Both the position numbers and the translations under genes were made by a program. A stretch of DNA of 64,000 bases. Source: Heligmosomoides polygyrus polygyrus (lineage: Eukaryota > Nematoda > Chromadorea > Rhabditida > Heligmosomidae). The notes beneath the pieces are model-generated. The model was not told where the DNA came from. It made no database searches and saw nothing but the letters and a program-made list of their open reading frames with translations. This document shows positions 28,001 through 37,777 of the stretch, in pieces. The first letter of the stretch is position 1; every line of letters begins with the position of its first letter. Where the stretch lies: positions 107,506,198-107,570,197 of the forward strand of contig OX377202.1 of NCBI GenBank assembly GCA_947396885.1, in the 5' to 3' direction.

Positions 28001-31000
28001 GATCAACCGTTTTCTGGAAGGCGCCAACTGCTAATTGCTGGAGCAATTGGTATGATCGTTTCATTAACACTGCTAACGGTTTCAATGCAAGTGAAGAACG
28101 TTTGGGGAAATTACGGCGCTGTGGTGTTCTTTATTCTGTTCGTCATTTCGTTCGCTACTGGGCCGGGTGAGTAACGGTATGAACAAAGTCTGCTATCGTG
28201 CTGGTGAGAAAACTTTGCGAAAAGCAAAATTATTTCCTAATCTAAATAGTTCCTTAAGAATTCTCAAAGAAAATAGGGAACGGAATAGTGCAGAAGTGAC
28301 AATCCTTCACCAGCTGTTCAGTGCAGACGCCGGTTAATGTCCATAGAAGAGGTCACTGCATATTGATTTATTGATTTACCAGACGTTCAACGGCCTGCCG
28401 GCCGCCAAACGTCTGGTTGGGGCTTCGCCCCAAACCCGGAGTATAGAACACCCCGAACGTCTTCTTCTCCTCTTTAGGCCTTCTCTCATTCATTAAAAAA
28501 CTGGTTTTGCTATATAGAATGCTATAGCGGAATAGGATAAAGCAGGCCCACCACTTTCACTGGACCCCCTTTAACTGGTCCCTTATCACTGGTTTCCCTT
28601 TATTGTCAGCCCATTTCCGGTTCACCCTTCACTGGTCCCCCTCCCCTTCGTCGGTCCCTACTACTGCAACCACCTTCACTGGACCTCCCTTTGTCCCCTC
28701 TTCGCTGGTTATCCTATCCTTCACCGATCCCCATTACTGGTCCCACCCTCACTGGTCCCCTTTTAACTCATCAACCCTTTTCCGGTCCCCCTTCACTGGC
28801 CCCTTCCCCCCCCCCCCCCCACTACCTCACCGGTGCCCATTGCTGGTCCCTTCCTCAGCGGTCTCCCCTTCACCTGGACCCCTCTTCACTGGTCAACATT
28901 CTACCGTCCCCCTTTCACTTGACCCCTCCCCTGCTTCACCGGTCCACCCTTCACTGGACCACCCCCCCCCCCCTTCACCGGTCCCCATTACTGGTCCCTT
29001 CCTCACCGGTCCCATCTTCACTGGACCCCCCCCCCCCCCCTTTACCGGCCCCATTGCTGGTCTCACCTTCACTGGTCCCTCCTTTATTGGTCAACCCTTT
29101 ACCGCTCCCCCTTACTGGAACCCCATCCTTCATCGGTCCCCAATTACTGGTCCCACCTTCACTGGTATCACGTCGTCTGAATCCGGAATCCTCGCGCGAC
29201 AGCGGTGACACCTCTTCCAAACCCGGTGGCCTGTTGAACAACGTCAGTGACATGTGTTCTCAATCCGAACGTGCTTTGCGCGACATCGGTGACACGTCGT
29301 CTGAATCTGGAAGGCCCTTCGCGACATTGGTGACACCTCTTCTGAATGCAGGCACCTGATGAGCGACGTCGGTGACATGTCTTCTCAAGTCGGACGTGGT
29401 TTGCGCGACATCGTTGACACGTCGTGTGAATCCGGAACCCCTAGCGCGGCATCGGTGACACGTCGTCTGAATCCAGACAGGCCTTTCGCGACATCGGTGA
29501 CACCACTTCTAAACCCAGGCACCTGATGAACGACGTCGGTGACGCCTTCTCAAGCCGGACCTGCATTGCGCGACATCGGTGACACCTCTTCTCAACCTGA
29601 ACGTCCTTTGCGCGACATCGGTGACATGTCGCCTATACATGGACGCCCGTCGACAACTACAACAGTTGATAAACTGGTGACAACTGCAACCCCCCCCCCC
29701 TTCCCCACACTTCCTCCCAACACACTCCCCAGCACTTCTGTGCAAACAAACACACACAAACTCACCCACAGACAAACGACCGTTCTCGCTTATATATAGT
29801 AGGATATTGATTTATTGCACATGCTTGTGCGCTATACAAGAAAAGGAATGTAATCGAAGAAAAGCATAACATTTAACGAACTTTGCCAAAATCATCGAAG
29901 AACAATGATCTTAGTAACTTTCGGCCGATAAGTCTGACGCCTGCTCCAGCAAAGGTGATGGAAAGATTAATAAGAGACAAACTTGTAGCCTGGTTGAACA
30001 GAATCTCCTTCATTCCTCGCGAACAACACGAGGAATGAAGGAGATTAACACACTGTTATTATTCCAACCTCATCTCCTCCATTGGCGACACTTCGCAAGC
30101 AACGCAGTGCCCACTTTGAAAGCCTCCTACTGTATACGCCTACTATTCCAGCGGCTGTATCATGGCTTGTGGCATCAGAACTCTTCTCGACGAATGCTCG
30201 TGCAAATGGCAACGCGTACATGTCCATGACGAACTGGTTGACCAGCGGTCTTGTCGGCTTCACTTTTCCGTTCATCGATGTGAGTTTTGCGAATGCATTC
30301 TTGCTTCTTCTTTCACTTTTCTTCAGCGTGTTATCCGCTTGACAACGGTGCCAGCTCTTCTCATGTGCCGACTCCACCTTGGTCTAAAGGCCTCTGCACA
30401 CTTTAGCGACGCAGCGGCAGGCGGCAAAACTTTTTGCCGCCTGCCGCTGCGTCGCTAACACGCATCATTAAATTTACCGCTCTGCTTCTTTGCCAACGCG
30501 GCAATGGGGAGAAGAGTCGACGCGGTAAATCCAATAAATAATGAGCCCCGAGGAAAATCGTGCACCCAAATCGTCATAGCTGAAGAGCATCTGTTTGCAC
30601 CTGTTCATACTTCGCGACGAGAGCGACTCGTCGCCCGTGCAAAACATGTAGATCGCTTAAAACCGAGCGATCTCCGCCGAAATCTGCTCACACTCCAGCG
30701 TTGGCGCTGTCACTCCTGTCACTCTTGTCGCCTTTTCATACTTTGAGGGCGCTGCCGTCATTATCGTCGCTGCGCGCGGAGCGCTGTCGTCGATATTGTC
30801 GCTGCTGTCGCGAAGTATGAACAGGCCCTTTCACTTTTCGTCGAAATCATTCTGGTTTCCTTCTATTTTTAGCCGATTTGAGTTTATTGTTCGGCAACAA
30901 TTGAGTAGTAGTGTAGTATCAATCTACTTTCAAACAGGTAGCGCTCGAGCGCCGTCAGTGAGACCTCCTTTTGTCCTCGAGTCTTTGCATTATGAAAGAG

Positions 31001-34000
31001 ACAGAAGGTGACGAATACGTATAAGGTGGACGGGCGAGGTCGAATCGAACGGATAGATGCAAAAACCGTAAAGCGAGAACACTAGAACACTATGTACGGC
31101 TACGTTTAATTACAACTGTAGAACGACACCTAGTTTCACTGCGGCTAGGACAAGGCCACCAATTAGAGAAAACGCGAGATGGACCACGCTTTGTAGTATT
31201 GCACCAATTATATAATATTAGGTTGTAACGAATTAAATGGCACTGGCTCGCGCCATTTTTTGGCGCGTCTTTACGCGTTTGATCAAGAACAAACCGTAAC
31301 ATGTGGCATATCGTTTAGAAGCGCAAACTTTGGTCTACCGGTGACTACCAAATTTTCTATGTAAAAGTGGGAAAACCTTAGAGTTTTATTGACTTTTTTT
31401 GCAGATGGACGAAAGGGTAATCCGAGGCATTTACTTGTATGAATTCAAGCTGGGCACTACAGCTACGGAGGCGGACGAGAAGATCAACGCCGCATTCGGT
31501 CAAGGATGTTCCTCAATTCGGACGGCGTACCGTTGGTATCAGAAGTTCCGGAATGGAGATGAGAGCTTGGAAGAACATGAAGGTCGTGGGAGGCATAGTG
31601 ATGTTGATGAGGACAAGCTGAGAGATGTGGTAGAGGAGGATCCACACAAAGGTACCAGGGAGATAGCGAAGGTTCTTGTCGTCAGTCACAACACAGCTGC
31701 CCGGCATCTGAAGGAAATTGGAAAGACCAAACAGCTGGAAAGATGGGTGCCTCACGAGCTGTCTGAGGAGCAGAGAAACCGACGATATGAGATCTCGTCC
31801 GCACTGCTTCTACGGAACGAAACGGGCCCATTCCTTGATCGCATCGTAACCTGTGACGAGAAATGGATAATGTACGACAACAGGCGACGATCGGCACAGT
31901 GGGTGGACAGCGATGAGAGCCCCAAGGTTTTTGCGAAGCCGGAATTGCACCAAAAGAAAGTAATGGTGACAGTATGGTGGTGTTCGCTGGGAATTATTCA
32001 CCACAGCTTCCTCCCTTCCGGTGAATCCATCACGGCAGGGAAGTACTGCATTGAAATTGAGGAAATGATGAAAAAGTTGAAGGATATCCGGCCGGCCTTG
32101 GTAAACCGAAGGCGAGTTCTCCTTCTGCACGACAATGCTCGCCCCCATGAGCACGAATGACCTTGCAGAAATTGAATGAGCTGAGCATTGAAACTCTACC
32201 ACATCCTGCGTTTTCTCCCGACCTCTCCCCAACAGACTACCATTTGTTCAAGCATCTTGGCGACTTCTGGGTAGGGAAAATATTCAAATACCAACAGGAT
32301 GCCGAAAGTGAATTCGAAGATTTCGTCAATTCCAGATCTTCTGATTTTTATGCTACTGGGATAAAAAGGCTTGTGTCACATTGGCAAAGATGTGTAGAAT
32401 GAGAAGGTTTGCATTTCGATTAATAAACTTGCCTACAAGCCGAGATATTAACTGTTTAAATTTACAGTGGTTCAGTCCCATTTATTTCGTTACAACCTAA
32501 TAGTTTTACCTCAAGAGCTGAAGGTGCACACGGTGATAATTGTATGGAAAGCATGGAAGTATGATATCAATGAGAGATAATGGTCAGCACGCATCAGGAC
32601 CAATATGTCAACTTACTGCGGATTTAGAGATCACTATTCTATCACCCAAGCATCCATTCGACTGCTCCACCCTGCTTATTAAGAGGAGCACTTATAGCTA
32701 GAAGCACAAGCAACCTTCATGAAATAGCAAGTGATCACTAGCGGACGACGTAGATAGGGAAAGTAGAACATCAAGAAGAAGTTCCTGATGACAGTCGATT
32801 ACGGTGAACCCCGAAAATCGGTTGCAGCGCCGACCCATGACAACTCGTCCACCTGGGCGGAGCCTTCTGAGAGACGCGCTCAGTTGAGGTTTTAAGGGGT
32901 ATCTAAAGTCTGGACCTATGCTTACCACTGCACGGACGACGGTTCTAAAGATTTTTGATTTTACGCGTTCGGCTAACTTCCTGCCACATACAGCGCTTAT
33001 TAATGAACCCAATTCGGACAACATGTTGTTCATACCTGAGTTGAATTCGAAAGTCATACTACTATCGTCCGCGATTGAAGACCCAAAATACTTGGAATTT
33101 GTCGCCTGCATGTATGACTGCTGTGTCACCAACATCAATGGACCTAGTCCTATTTACGTCTTTCGTCAGGTACTCGAATTATTGAGGTTTAGCTTGAGAC
33201 TGAACACGTGTTAGCCCTAGTTTATACTTGCGCCGCTGCGCGGGGCGGCACGATGGTCGGAATAGATATCGACCGGGCGGCGCGAAAAATCGATATCTAT
33301 GGCGATCGTGGTGCCGCATGGCGGGAAAGTATAAACTAGGGCTTAGGCCCCGCAATGAGGCCATATTGATCGATCGCGTTGTAGGATCAATGTGGCCACA
33401 ATACGTGGCGTCGTGTCGCTCGGCGTCGAAGTATAAACGGGCCCTTACACCATCTCGGACATTCGCTTTCGACGGGCCAAACAACCACTTGCTATTGGGG
33501 TGCGAACCTGTTCCTATGTATATACATATGTATATACATATGCATATACATTCATAAACATAGTACTTATATATTTACTTATATACGTATGTATATATAT
33601 ATCTATGGTGTACGTACGAGCTGGATATACGTGTATATATGACTGCGCAAGTGTCCTGCAACACTCTAGCAACAGACGCCCACCATTAAACCCAACGGTG
33701 CTACTTCCACAGGAGCGTCCGCAGAGTGCAGGTAGTCGCGCTGGGACCCCTCGCCTGGCCAATTGGCGAAGCCTGCCACACCCACTGCAACAGATTCTCA
33801 CTCCAATAGCAAGCGGTTGTTCGATCCGTCGAAAGCGAGTATCCGAGTGCTTGTGCTTGTTGTTCGAGTTTACGTTTGACGAGCATTAAGTCATCAAATA
33901 ATTCTAATGCTTTCTAACGATCGAAATCATTTTCACCAGGCTGTTCATTCGTTGCTCGTTGTTGGCTAGTATAAGAAAGCGTGGCGCATTCTAAAAGAAA

Positions 34001-34229
34001 GGACTAAAACCCACCATTACTCTTTATCACACACTTCGGAAGTCAGGTTTTCCTCTGTGAAAAAGGAATGAAGGACTACATATTGTTTCAGGATGTTGCT
34101 GGAACTTTTTCTTTTCTTGTGTACACCGCGTGTAATACGGTGTACTTGTGGTTTGTGTGGAAGTACTTTCCTGAAACTCGTGGAAAGCCTGTGAAAGACA
34201 TCAGCGCCGATCTAGAGAAACGAAGGTAA
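22024..34229 (+). CDS. GLUT B: divergent class I-like glucose transporter, 5' end missing
   Basis: Exons are 22024-22093 (partial), 22158-22270, 22320-22511, 24834-24984, 27767-27900, 27998-28166, 30152-30279 and 34092-34229: 365 codons in consistent phase. Family role: facilitated hexose diffusion at the plasma membrane. Seen: GRFFIG, YLTEISP, PESPSF, QQTTGINAVMFYS (QTT where GLUT A/C have QLS), GRRQLL, GPGAVSWLVASELF (VSW in place of IPW) and PETRGK. Exon boundaries match GLUT C exactly, so these are paralogues. QLS in TM7 is tied to substrate choice in class I GLUTs, so B may prefer another sugar; this is inference. The end is either TAA at 34227-34229 or a further splice, because AAG|GTAAGT at 34225 is a perfect donor. 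TM1-TM3 would lie in the gap or be lost, and no such exons are seen on this strand before it. Introns hold mariner, PLE, LINE and MITE insertions. Confidence 0.8.
22590..23340 (-). pseudogene. 3' end of a Penelope-like element (C-terminal GIY-YIG)
   Basis: On the minus strand: CRRCGEEYVGE (about 23300), a frameshift, GRPLCMPLKKHIDGLKRS, PLGSHRLQVHD, ARKILEAF, then TGA where the family normally has Trp, then KSPKLNKKDECLAI up to a stop at 22955. This is the classical C-terminal PLE endonuclease, degenerate. The downstream minus-strand sequence includes TCCGACGAAGGCGATAAGG and a GTCAGCCGAATAAA-type stretch, read as PLE 3' flank. Confidence 0.7.
23404..24311 (+). mobile_element. Mariner with intact ends but missing the N-terminal half
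   Basis: Matching ends TTAGGTTGGTAAAGAAGTCT and the complement of AGACTTTTTCACCAACCTAA are flanked by TA. The plus strand encodes the catalytic half: TGDKCW (first Asp present, Glu changed to Lys), LHDNARPH and LPHPPYSPG. Then SEYYLF stands where DYHLF is usual, so the third catalytic Asp is Glu. The frame 23848-24192 is open to its stop. The DNA-binding half is deleted. It sits in intron 3 of GLUT B. Confidence 0.75.
24334..24502. mobile_element. Palindromic MITE (GTAACTTTGATGAATCCGGCC ends)
   Basis: CATCAAAGTTACTGCAGTAA at the left is mirrored by TTACTGCAGTAACTTTGATG at the right. The arms pair over about 70 bp around a CAAGCGATATGGTGAGTAAT centre. Family copies lie at 15624 (half), 49331 and 55544. 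Confidence 0.7.
24834..24984 (+). CDS. GLUT B exon 4 (part of the 22024-34229 gene)
   Basis: Listed separately because it stands far from its neighbours. The acceptor gacgcttcag precedes VNDEVEALREEALEAVE. It then runs through DLFYGKYSWPLAITMIMMF to QQTT and a GT donor. Its 151-nt length equals exon 1 of GLUT A and exon 9 of GLUT C. The N-terminal half is the cytoplasmic loop before TM7. Confidence 0.75.
25615..25815. repeat. Tandem pair of TTTGGCGGTATTTTCACCGT half-MITEs
   Basis: TTTGGCGGTATTTTCACCGT through GGTTGATGAATCTGGCC occurs twice in the same orientation (about 25688 and 25768), next to GATATGACATT. These are right halves of the CGGTTGATGAATCCGGCC family seen whole at 26354-26540. 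Confidence 0.5.
26354..26540. mobile_element. MITE with ATTCATCAACGATACCGCC / GGTTGATGAATCCGGCC ends
   Basis: The left end GATTCATCAACGATACCGCC and right end GGCGGTACTTTTAACCGC...TGATGAATCCGGCC are inverted over the outer segments. Related copies lie at 43225-43374 and, split by later insertions, at 55445-56655. Confidence 0.55.
27090..27350. repeat. Minisatellite of GGAGACGTCGGTACGGAGG type
   Basis: About a dozen diverged copies of GGAGACGTCG and GGTACGGAGGTGTCG with unit lengths that are multiples of 9. Open frames exist on both strands as a result and are not genes. It lies in intron 4 of GLUT B. Confidence 0.65.
28379..28436. repeat. Two adjacent GC-rich hairpins
   Basis: CCAGACGTT (28379-28387) pairs perfectly with AACGTCTGG (28408-28416), and GTTTGGGGC-type sequence forms GTTGGGGC-TTC-GCCCCAAAC at 28416-28436. 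Possible transcription terminator-like or element-end structure; function unknown. Confidence 0.45.
28550..29165. repeat. CACTGGTCCCC minisatellite
   Basis: Dozens of diverged copies of TTCACTGGTCCCC and CACCGGTCCCC, with poly-C runs of 10-15. It lies in intron 6 of GLUT B. Proline/threonine-rich frames of over 200 codons are artefacts. Confidence 0.75.
29166..29640. repeat. GCGACATCGGTGACAC minisatellite
   Basis: About nine diverged units of roughly 52 bp built from GCGACATCGGTGACACGTCG and TCTGAATCCGGA-type blocks, directly following the CACTGGTCCCC array. The unit keeps a frame open (DIGDTSSES-like), which I read as a by-product. Confidence 0.65.
29885..30025 (+). pseudogene. Non-LTR reverse transcriptase fragment
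   Basis: One frame reads NFRPISLTPAPAKVMERLI, then WLNRISFIPREQH, matching the RVT_1 finger region of LINE-type reverse transcriptases. About 47 codons remain. The fragment stops at an 18-bp perfect inverted repeat (30002-30019/30029-30046) that turns the last bases back on themselves. Confidence 0.7.
30002..30046. repeat. 18-bp perfect inverted repeat at the LINE fragment end
   Basis: AATCTCCTTCATTCCTCG and its exact complement are separated by nine bases. The first arm is LINE coding sequence, so the second arm is a templated inverted copy. Confidence 0.7.
30403..30458. repeat. Near-perfect 56-bp palindrome
   Basis: TTAGCGACGCAGCGGCAGGC continues to GGCAAAA, then CT, then the exact complement back to GTCGCTAA. 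The arms are 27 bp with a two-base centre. It lies in the last intron of GLUT B, 124 bp after the exon 7 donor. Confidence 0.85.
30597..30828. mobile_element. MITE with CCTGTTCATACTTCGCGACG ends
   Basis: CTGTTCATACTTCGCGAC at the left is mirrored by GTCGCGAAGTATGAACAG at the right. The interior is only partly palindromic. It is related to the element at 9552-9702. Confidence 0.55.
31218..32500 (+). mobile_element. Nearly full-length mariner
   Basis: Inverted ends TTAGGTTGTAACGAATTAAA and its near complement TTTATTTCGTTACAACCTAA, both next to TA, give a 1283-bp element of typical mariner size. The transposase is in two frames, 31405-32160 and 32157-32402. It has an HTH region, WVPHEL, TCDEKW (first Asp), LHDNARPH (second Asp) and PTDYHLF (third Asp), so the DD34D triad is retained. 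A small indel near 32146-32155, just after ARPH, shifts the frame, so the copy is not autonomous as written. It lies in the last intron of GLUT B. Confidence 0.88.
32790..33140 (-). pseudogene. LINE reverse transcriptase C-terminal fragment
   Basis: Minus frame: KYFGSSIADDSS, then LSELGSLISAVCGRKLAERV, KSKIFRTVVRAVV, and a basic tail. This matches the thumb/connection region that follows the YADD box in nematode LINE polymerases (GS.I..DG...V.SRI...W...VLCDRK...KSKI.RTVVRP). It is truncated at both ends. The opposite-strand open frame at 32918-33214 is its shadow. Confidence 0.65.
33211..33345. mobile_element. Palindromic MITE (GCCCTAGTTTATACTTGCGC ends)
   Basis: TTAGCCCTAGTTTATACTTG at the left and AAGTATAAACTAGGGCTTA at the right, with TTA at both ends as possible target duplication. 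The core is ATATCGACCGGGCGGCGCG with ATCGATAT on the other side. Confidence 0.7.
33346..33447. mobile_element. Truncated GTATAAACGGGCCC MITE
   Basis: Only the right part of the 20132/61161 family is present, ending CGAAGTATAAACGGGCCCTTA and containing TGATCGATCGCG. It directly abuts the previous MITE. Confidence 0.5.
33515..33606. repeat. TATATACATATG-rich simple repeat
   Basis: Alternating TATGTATATACATA units with ACTTATATAT variants. No coding content. Confidence 0.8.
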
Positions 34230-34299
34230 GTAAACCTTGCACTCGAGGCCATGGCAATGGCCTCATTCTCACAGTCATTAAGGCCTTTGGCGTCATCCA

Positions 34300-34656
34300 A
34301 GGCCCAAATTCATCAACGATTTACCAGTCAGTAACGATGGAACTTGCCGCGAAACCGCCACATACCGCGATTCGTCAACGCGCGGCGTGGTAGGTTTCCG
34401 GTGAAAACCGTTGTAACGGTTACCCGGCTAGAGCTTCGTCGGGTAAACGACGCGGCGAAGTACCGGTAATGCTCTACTGCTAATGTCTGACTCTCTAGCA
34501 ACGAGTTGGGCGCGCTGACAAGTGTAGTCGGACGCATGTGCGGCATCCTTCACCTCTCATTCGTGAATCACAAGGGAATTACCTTGTGGTAAGAAACCGG
34601 TTAGGTAAATCTGTGGTAGCGATTTACAAATTCCTGCGTTGATGGATCCGGACCCA
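34300..34656. mobile_element. MITE with AATTCATCAACGATTTACCAG ends
   Basis: GGCCCAAATTCATCAACGAT at the left and GTTGATGGATCCGGACCC at the right, with inner complementary segments around AACCGGTTAGGTAAATC and its partner. This is the same end family as the GGGCCGGATTCATCAA MITEs, with a different interior. Confidence 0.55.
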
Positions 34657-34949
34657 AGGGTGAATCCGTCGTTTTCAACAGGTTTATTGGGGAGCCTCTA
34701 TTCTCGGCGGAAAGAGAGCACGAAATAACACCAGAACTACGGAGGCACGCATTTTATAGGGTTTAGGGTTACTGTAAGGCGCGAAATTTATGAGCATTGA
34801 TACAAAGGATTTCCGTACGGGATCAATAGGCAATATAAACAAGCCACGAAGCTCAATGACCTATTCAATCTGCTGCAACCTCAGAGTAAAGTATTGGCAC
34901 TGATCTTTTGCATGCTACCTGAATCACGCATTTAAACGCCAACGTCAGC

Positions 34950-35110
34950 AACAACTGTATTGGGAGGACGGCCAGGATGTAGGAAATAGGCCACGCCCCT
35001 CGCAGGAGGGCAGTCGGTCTTCCCTTCGTCCCCCTGGCCCACCCACTCCCAACCCCCTAGGGTTCTTGAGAGTCTAATGACTGCCTCACGAAACCTTAGA
35101 GGCACGAAGC
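34950..35110. repeat. Repeat shared in inverse orientation with 61575-61735
   Basis: AATAGGCCACGCCCCTCG through CCCAACCCCCTAGG to CTAATGACTGCCTCACGAAAC matches the complement of the later segment. Probably an unclassified short interspersed element. Confidence 0.45.
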
Positions 35111-35538
35111 AAATTTTCCCCGCCCCTCGGTTCGCTAGGATGGAAATTCGGCTCCGCCCCCTTGCCAACTCGGCCGTAGACCCCGCCGCCCGCCGCCCAG
35201 CCCCCATCGCGTGCCAAAATAGCGCAGGACGTCTTCTTACGCCAGGTGCAAATTCCCTTGATCTCCTATCAACAGCGGCTCTGGTTCTCCCTACCGCGTG
35301 CCAAAGTAGCCCAGCGGATCTTTTTGCGCGAGAGGCCGGAGAAACGCCATATCGCTCTTTAACGGCTCACAAAATCCCAATACGTGGTGATGCGTACGTA
35401 TTGGTTCCTTCGAAACTTCCCAAACAGATCAATTCCTTCTGGCTAGTCGTCCAAAATAAGCTGGATCATTCCGACGTCGCAACTTTGAATCCGCACAAAG
35501 GTCCGTTTCTGAGGTACATCTGGCGCTTAGGAAATTAG
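35077..35538 (+). other. Open frame of 153 codons, unassigned
   Basis: Starts inside the repeat at 34950-35110 and has Ala/Pro-rich sequence, then YVLVPSKLPKQINSFWLVVQ. No domain is recognised and no splice context is evident. It could be a retroelement remnant or chance. Confidence 0.15.
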
Positions 35539-35699
35539 AAGAGTGAACCGGTTTGCCAAGGAAGTAGACCGGTTCTCCAAATTATACAATTGGCGAGTCA
35601 GCACTTCTACGGAACACCGCGTCAGAATGGACATTCCACCCTAAGAAGCAGTTCCAAAGAAAAAGTTGATGTTGCTCATTGTGCGATATCCGCTTTGTT

Positions 35700-37150
35700 A
35701 CTTAAATCCAAGCAATCGATCGATCGGTCGATTCTGGTCAAGCAAAAGCGCTATTAAAGCTAAGAAGTAACTACAACCTGCTCATTTCAGCCTACGACCA
35801 TGAACAGCAGCTCTATGGCATTGTTTCATGTACTTGTCAGTATCTACCTAATTACATACGTACACGCAGAGTAACATTGTACACCAGAAGAACAGTATAT
35901 CAGATGCTGCAGCTTCACAGCACTTTCTTTGCGTGTATTTTTTTTATTAAAATTGTTTTTAGTGTTTAATAAATATTCAATGTTCCATGCTCTTGTGAAT
36001 CCATCTCGATGCGTGAATGAAACCATTTCGGGCATTAATAGCCTTCGCACCTCGCGCCGCGCGACAACGTGAAAGCAGCCAATATTGATTTTCCCAGAGC
36101 CAATCATGAACTATCTTTGGGCGCTCAGAAAGTGCACATCAATCAATACCGATCAATAATCGATATGTGCACCGCCCAGAAGGAGCTGCGACATTGGGAC
36201 CGCCAAAAATGCAATAAAAAGTGAATCAAGCTCGACTCATAGGCGTCAGAAATAGAATTAAAAACGGCCCTCAATCATGGATGCGCCATGCACTCTACTT
36301 CCCTTTAACATGGTGGGACATTCTCGATCCATACACAATGAATGAGGCACAATGGTCAGCTAGTAGGGAAAGGAGGTTCCTAGGAGAAACGGACTTCGGT
36401 GGAATGAACAACTAATCAATATGGATCGACAAACATTGCTTTTTTAGGAAGCAAATGGAAGCAGCACGATGGTAGTTCTATTTCAGACGAAAATTGCAGT
36501 TCGTGCTGCGCTGTGCAAACAATCAATATTGATCAATAACTAACGATCTCGTGTTTCTAAAAGTACGGGTTGAATAGGCTTGAATCAAGAGATTAACCAA
36601 AATCGCTAGATTTCACAACGGTTGCATGAACACCATAAGATGATCTACATTAGATCGATCGACTAGCTAATCAATACCGATCGATATTCACCGACTTGTC
36701 TTCGTTCACGGATTCCTGCCACGCACAACTCTACCTACAACTCCGCCTAAACGAAATTTTATTGGATGGCGGCTAGGCATCACAACGTGGAATCAGTTTC
36801 ACTAACAAAATCGATCAACGGATCAATAAAGTCGAGCGTTGAAGGAAAGGCGCGAATATTTTGGTTCCTCAGCCAGCTTCACAATAGAGAAACAAAAATC
36901 AACCAACCGATCAATATCGATCGAGTAAGAAGGTTTTAAATGCATTGCCAGAATCATTCAGTTGATCGATACCGATCGATTTTTCATAACAATATCGGAT
37001 TGTTAGTAGGACAGTTGGATTTGGACTGTGGATTAACAGTGAGCAACGTAGTCGATAACCGTAGCACAAGAAGCGGAGCGTATAAATTCGAATTATTGAT
37101 TGATTTTATTGATTTCCCAATAGCTTTGATTGTGCTGAAAAAGGTTTATA
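35700..37150. repeat. ATCGAT-type dispersed repeats
   Basis: CAATCGATCGATCGGTCG, CAATACCGATCGATATTC and similar blocks recur about every 100-150 bp (35715, 36145, 36530, 36655, 36800, 36915, 36965). No gene is supported; short frames here are not conserved-looking. Confidence 0.5.
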
Positions 37151-37521
37151 TTACGTTGTCGCACATAAAATGACCGATTTTAACTGAAAACTTTGACAGA
37201 TCATAACTTTGCTTGCAAGCACATTTATTAACTGAAATAAGCACCACTGCACTTAATGCTCCTTTTCCGACGCGACAATTGCTGAGACTTTCCATCCTTG
37301 TAAAAATCAGAACTATGAGAATTAATAGGACATAAGAAGCTATTTTCGACATCATCTTGGTTGCTGTTTTTTTTATCCTTCACATGACGATCTAAATGCT
37401 TGAAGAAATGATGATGGGTACGGGACAGACCTGGTGAATATGCTGGATGTGGTAGAGTTTCGTATCCCAATTCATCCAGTTTGAGGCTGCAAAATCGGCC
37501 ATTTCATCTGCAACGTCCTAA
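37151..37521 (-). mobile_element. Strongly deleted mariner, 371 bp
   Basis: TA-flanked ends TTACGTTGTCGCACATAAAA and the complement of CATCTGCAACGTCCTAA. The minus strand retains only the last part of a transposase (LPHPAYSPG, FFKHLD, FYKDG) from about 37470. The catalytic Asp of the DYHLF box is replaced (RTHHHFF). Confidence 0.65.
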
Positions 37522-37777
37522 TATAATAAACCTTTTATGGTCTCCGAACAGACCACAAATAAGCCTACTGACCCTTGCTGAAGAATGCGTGTGAAAAGCG
37601 TGGCAAAATTCCGGTCCACTGCAAAACCCCATTTAAAATCCCGCCTAATCTACCGTAATCCGGTCATTTATAATTGTTTATTATTTATTTATTTATGCCA
37701 ATTCAAAGCGCACGCTGTAAGGAGCAAGAACATCCATAAAAGAAACAAGGTAAATTGGCTGTAAAAAAACAAGGTCT

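Noticed and set aside
28361..28445. Helitron 3' end
   Set aside because: GC hairpins are present but no CTRR end or matching TC start was found.
28603..29359. Pro/Thr/Ser-rich open frames of 201 and 222 codons
   Set aside because: They lie entirely in minisatellites whose unit keeps several frames open. There is no start context or splice support, and they fall inside a GLUT B intron.
32918..33214. 98-codon plus frame starting MLTTARTTVLK
   Set aside because: The opposite strand encodes a recognisable LINE fragment, so this is its shadow.
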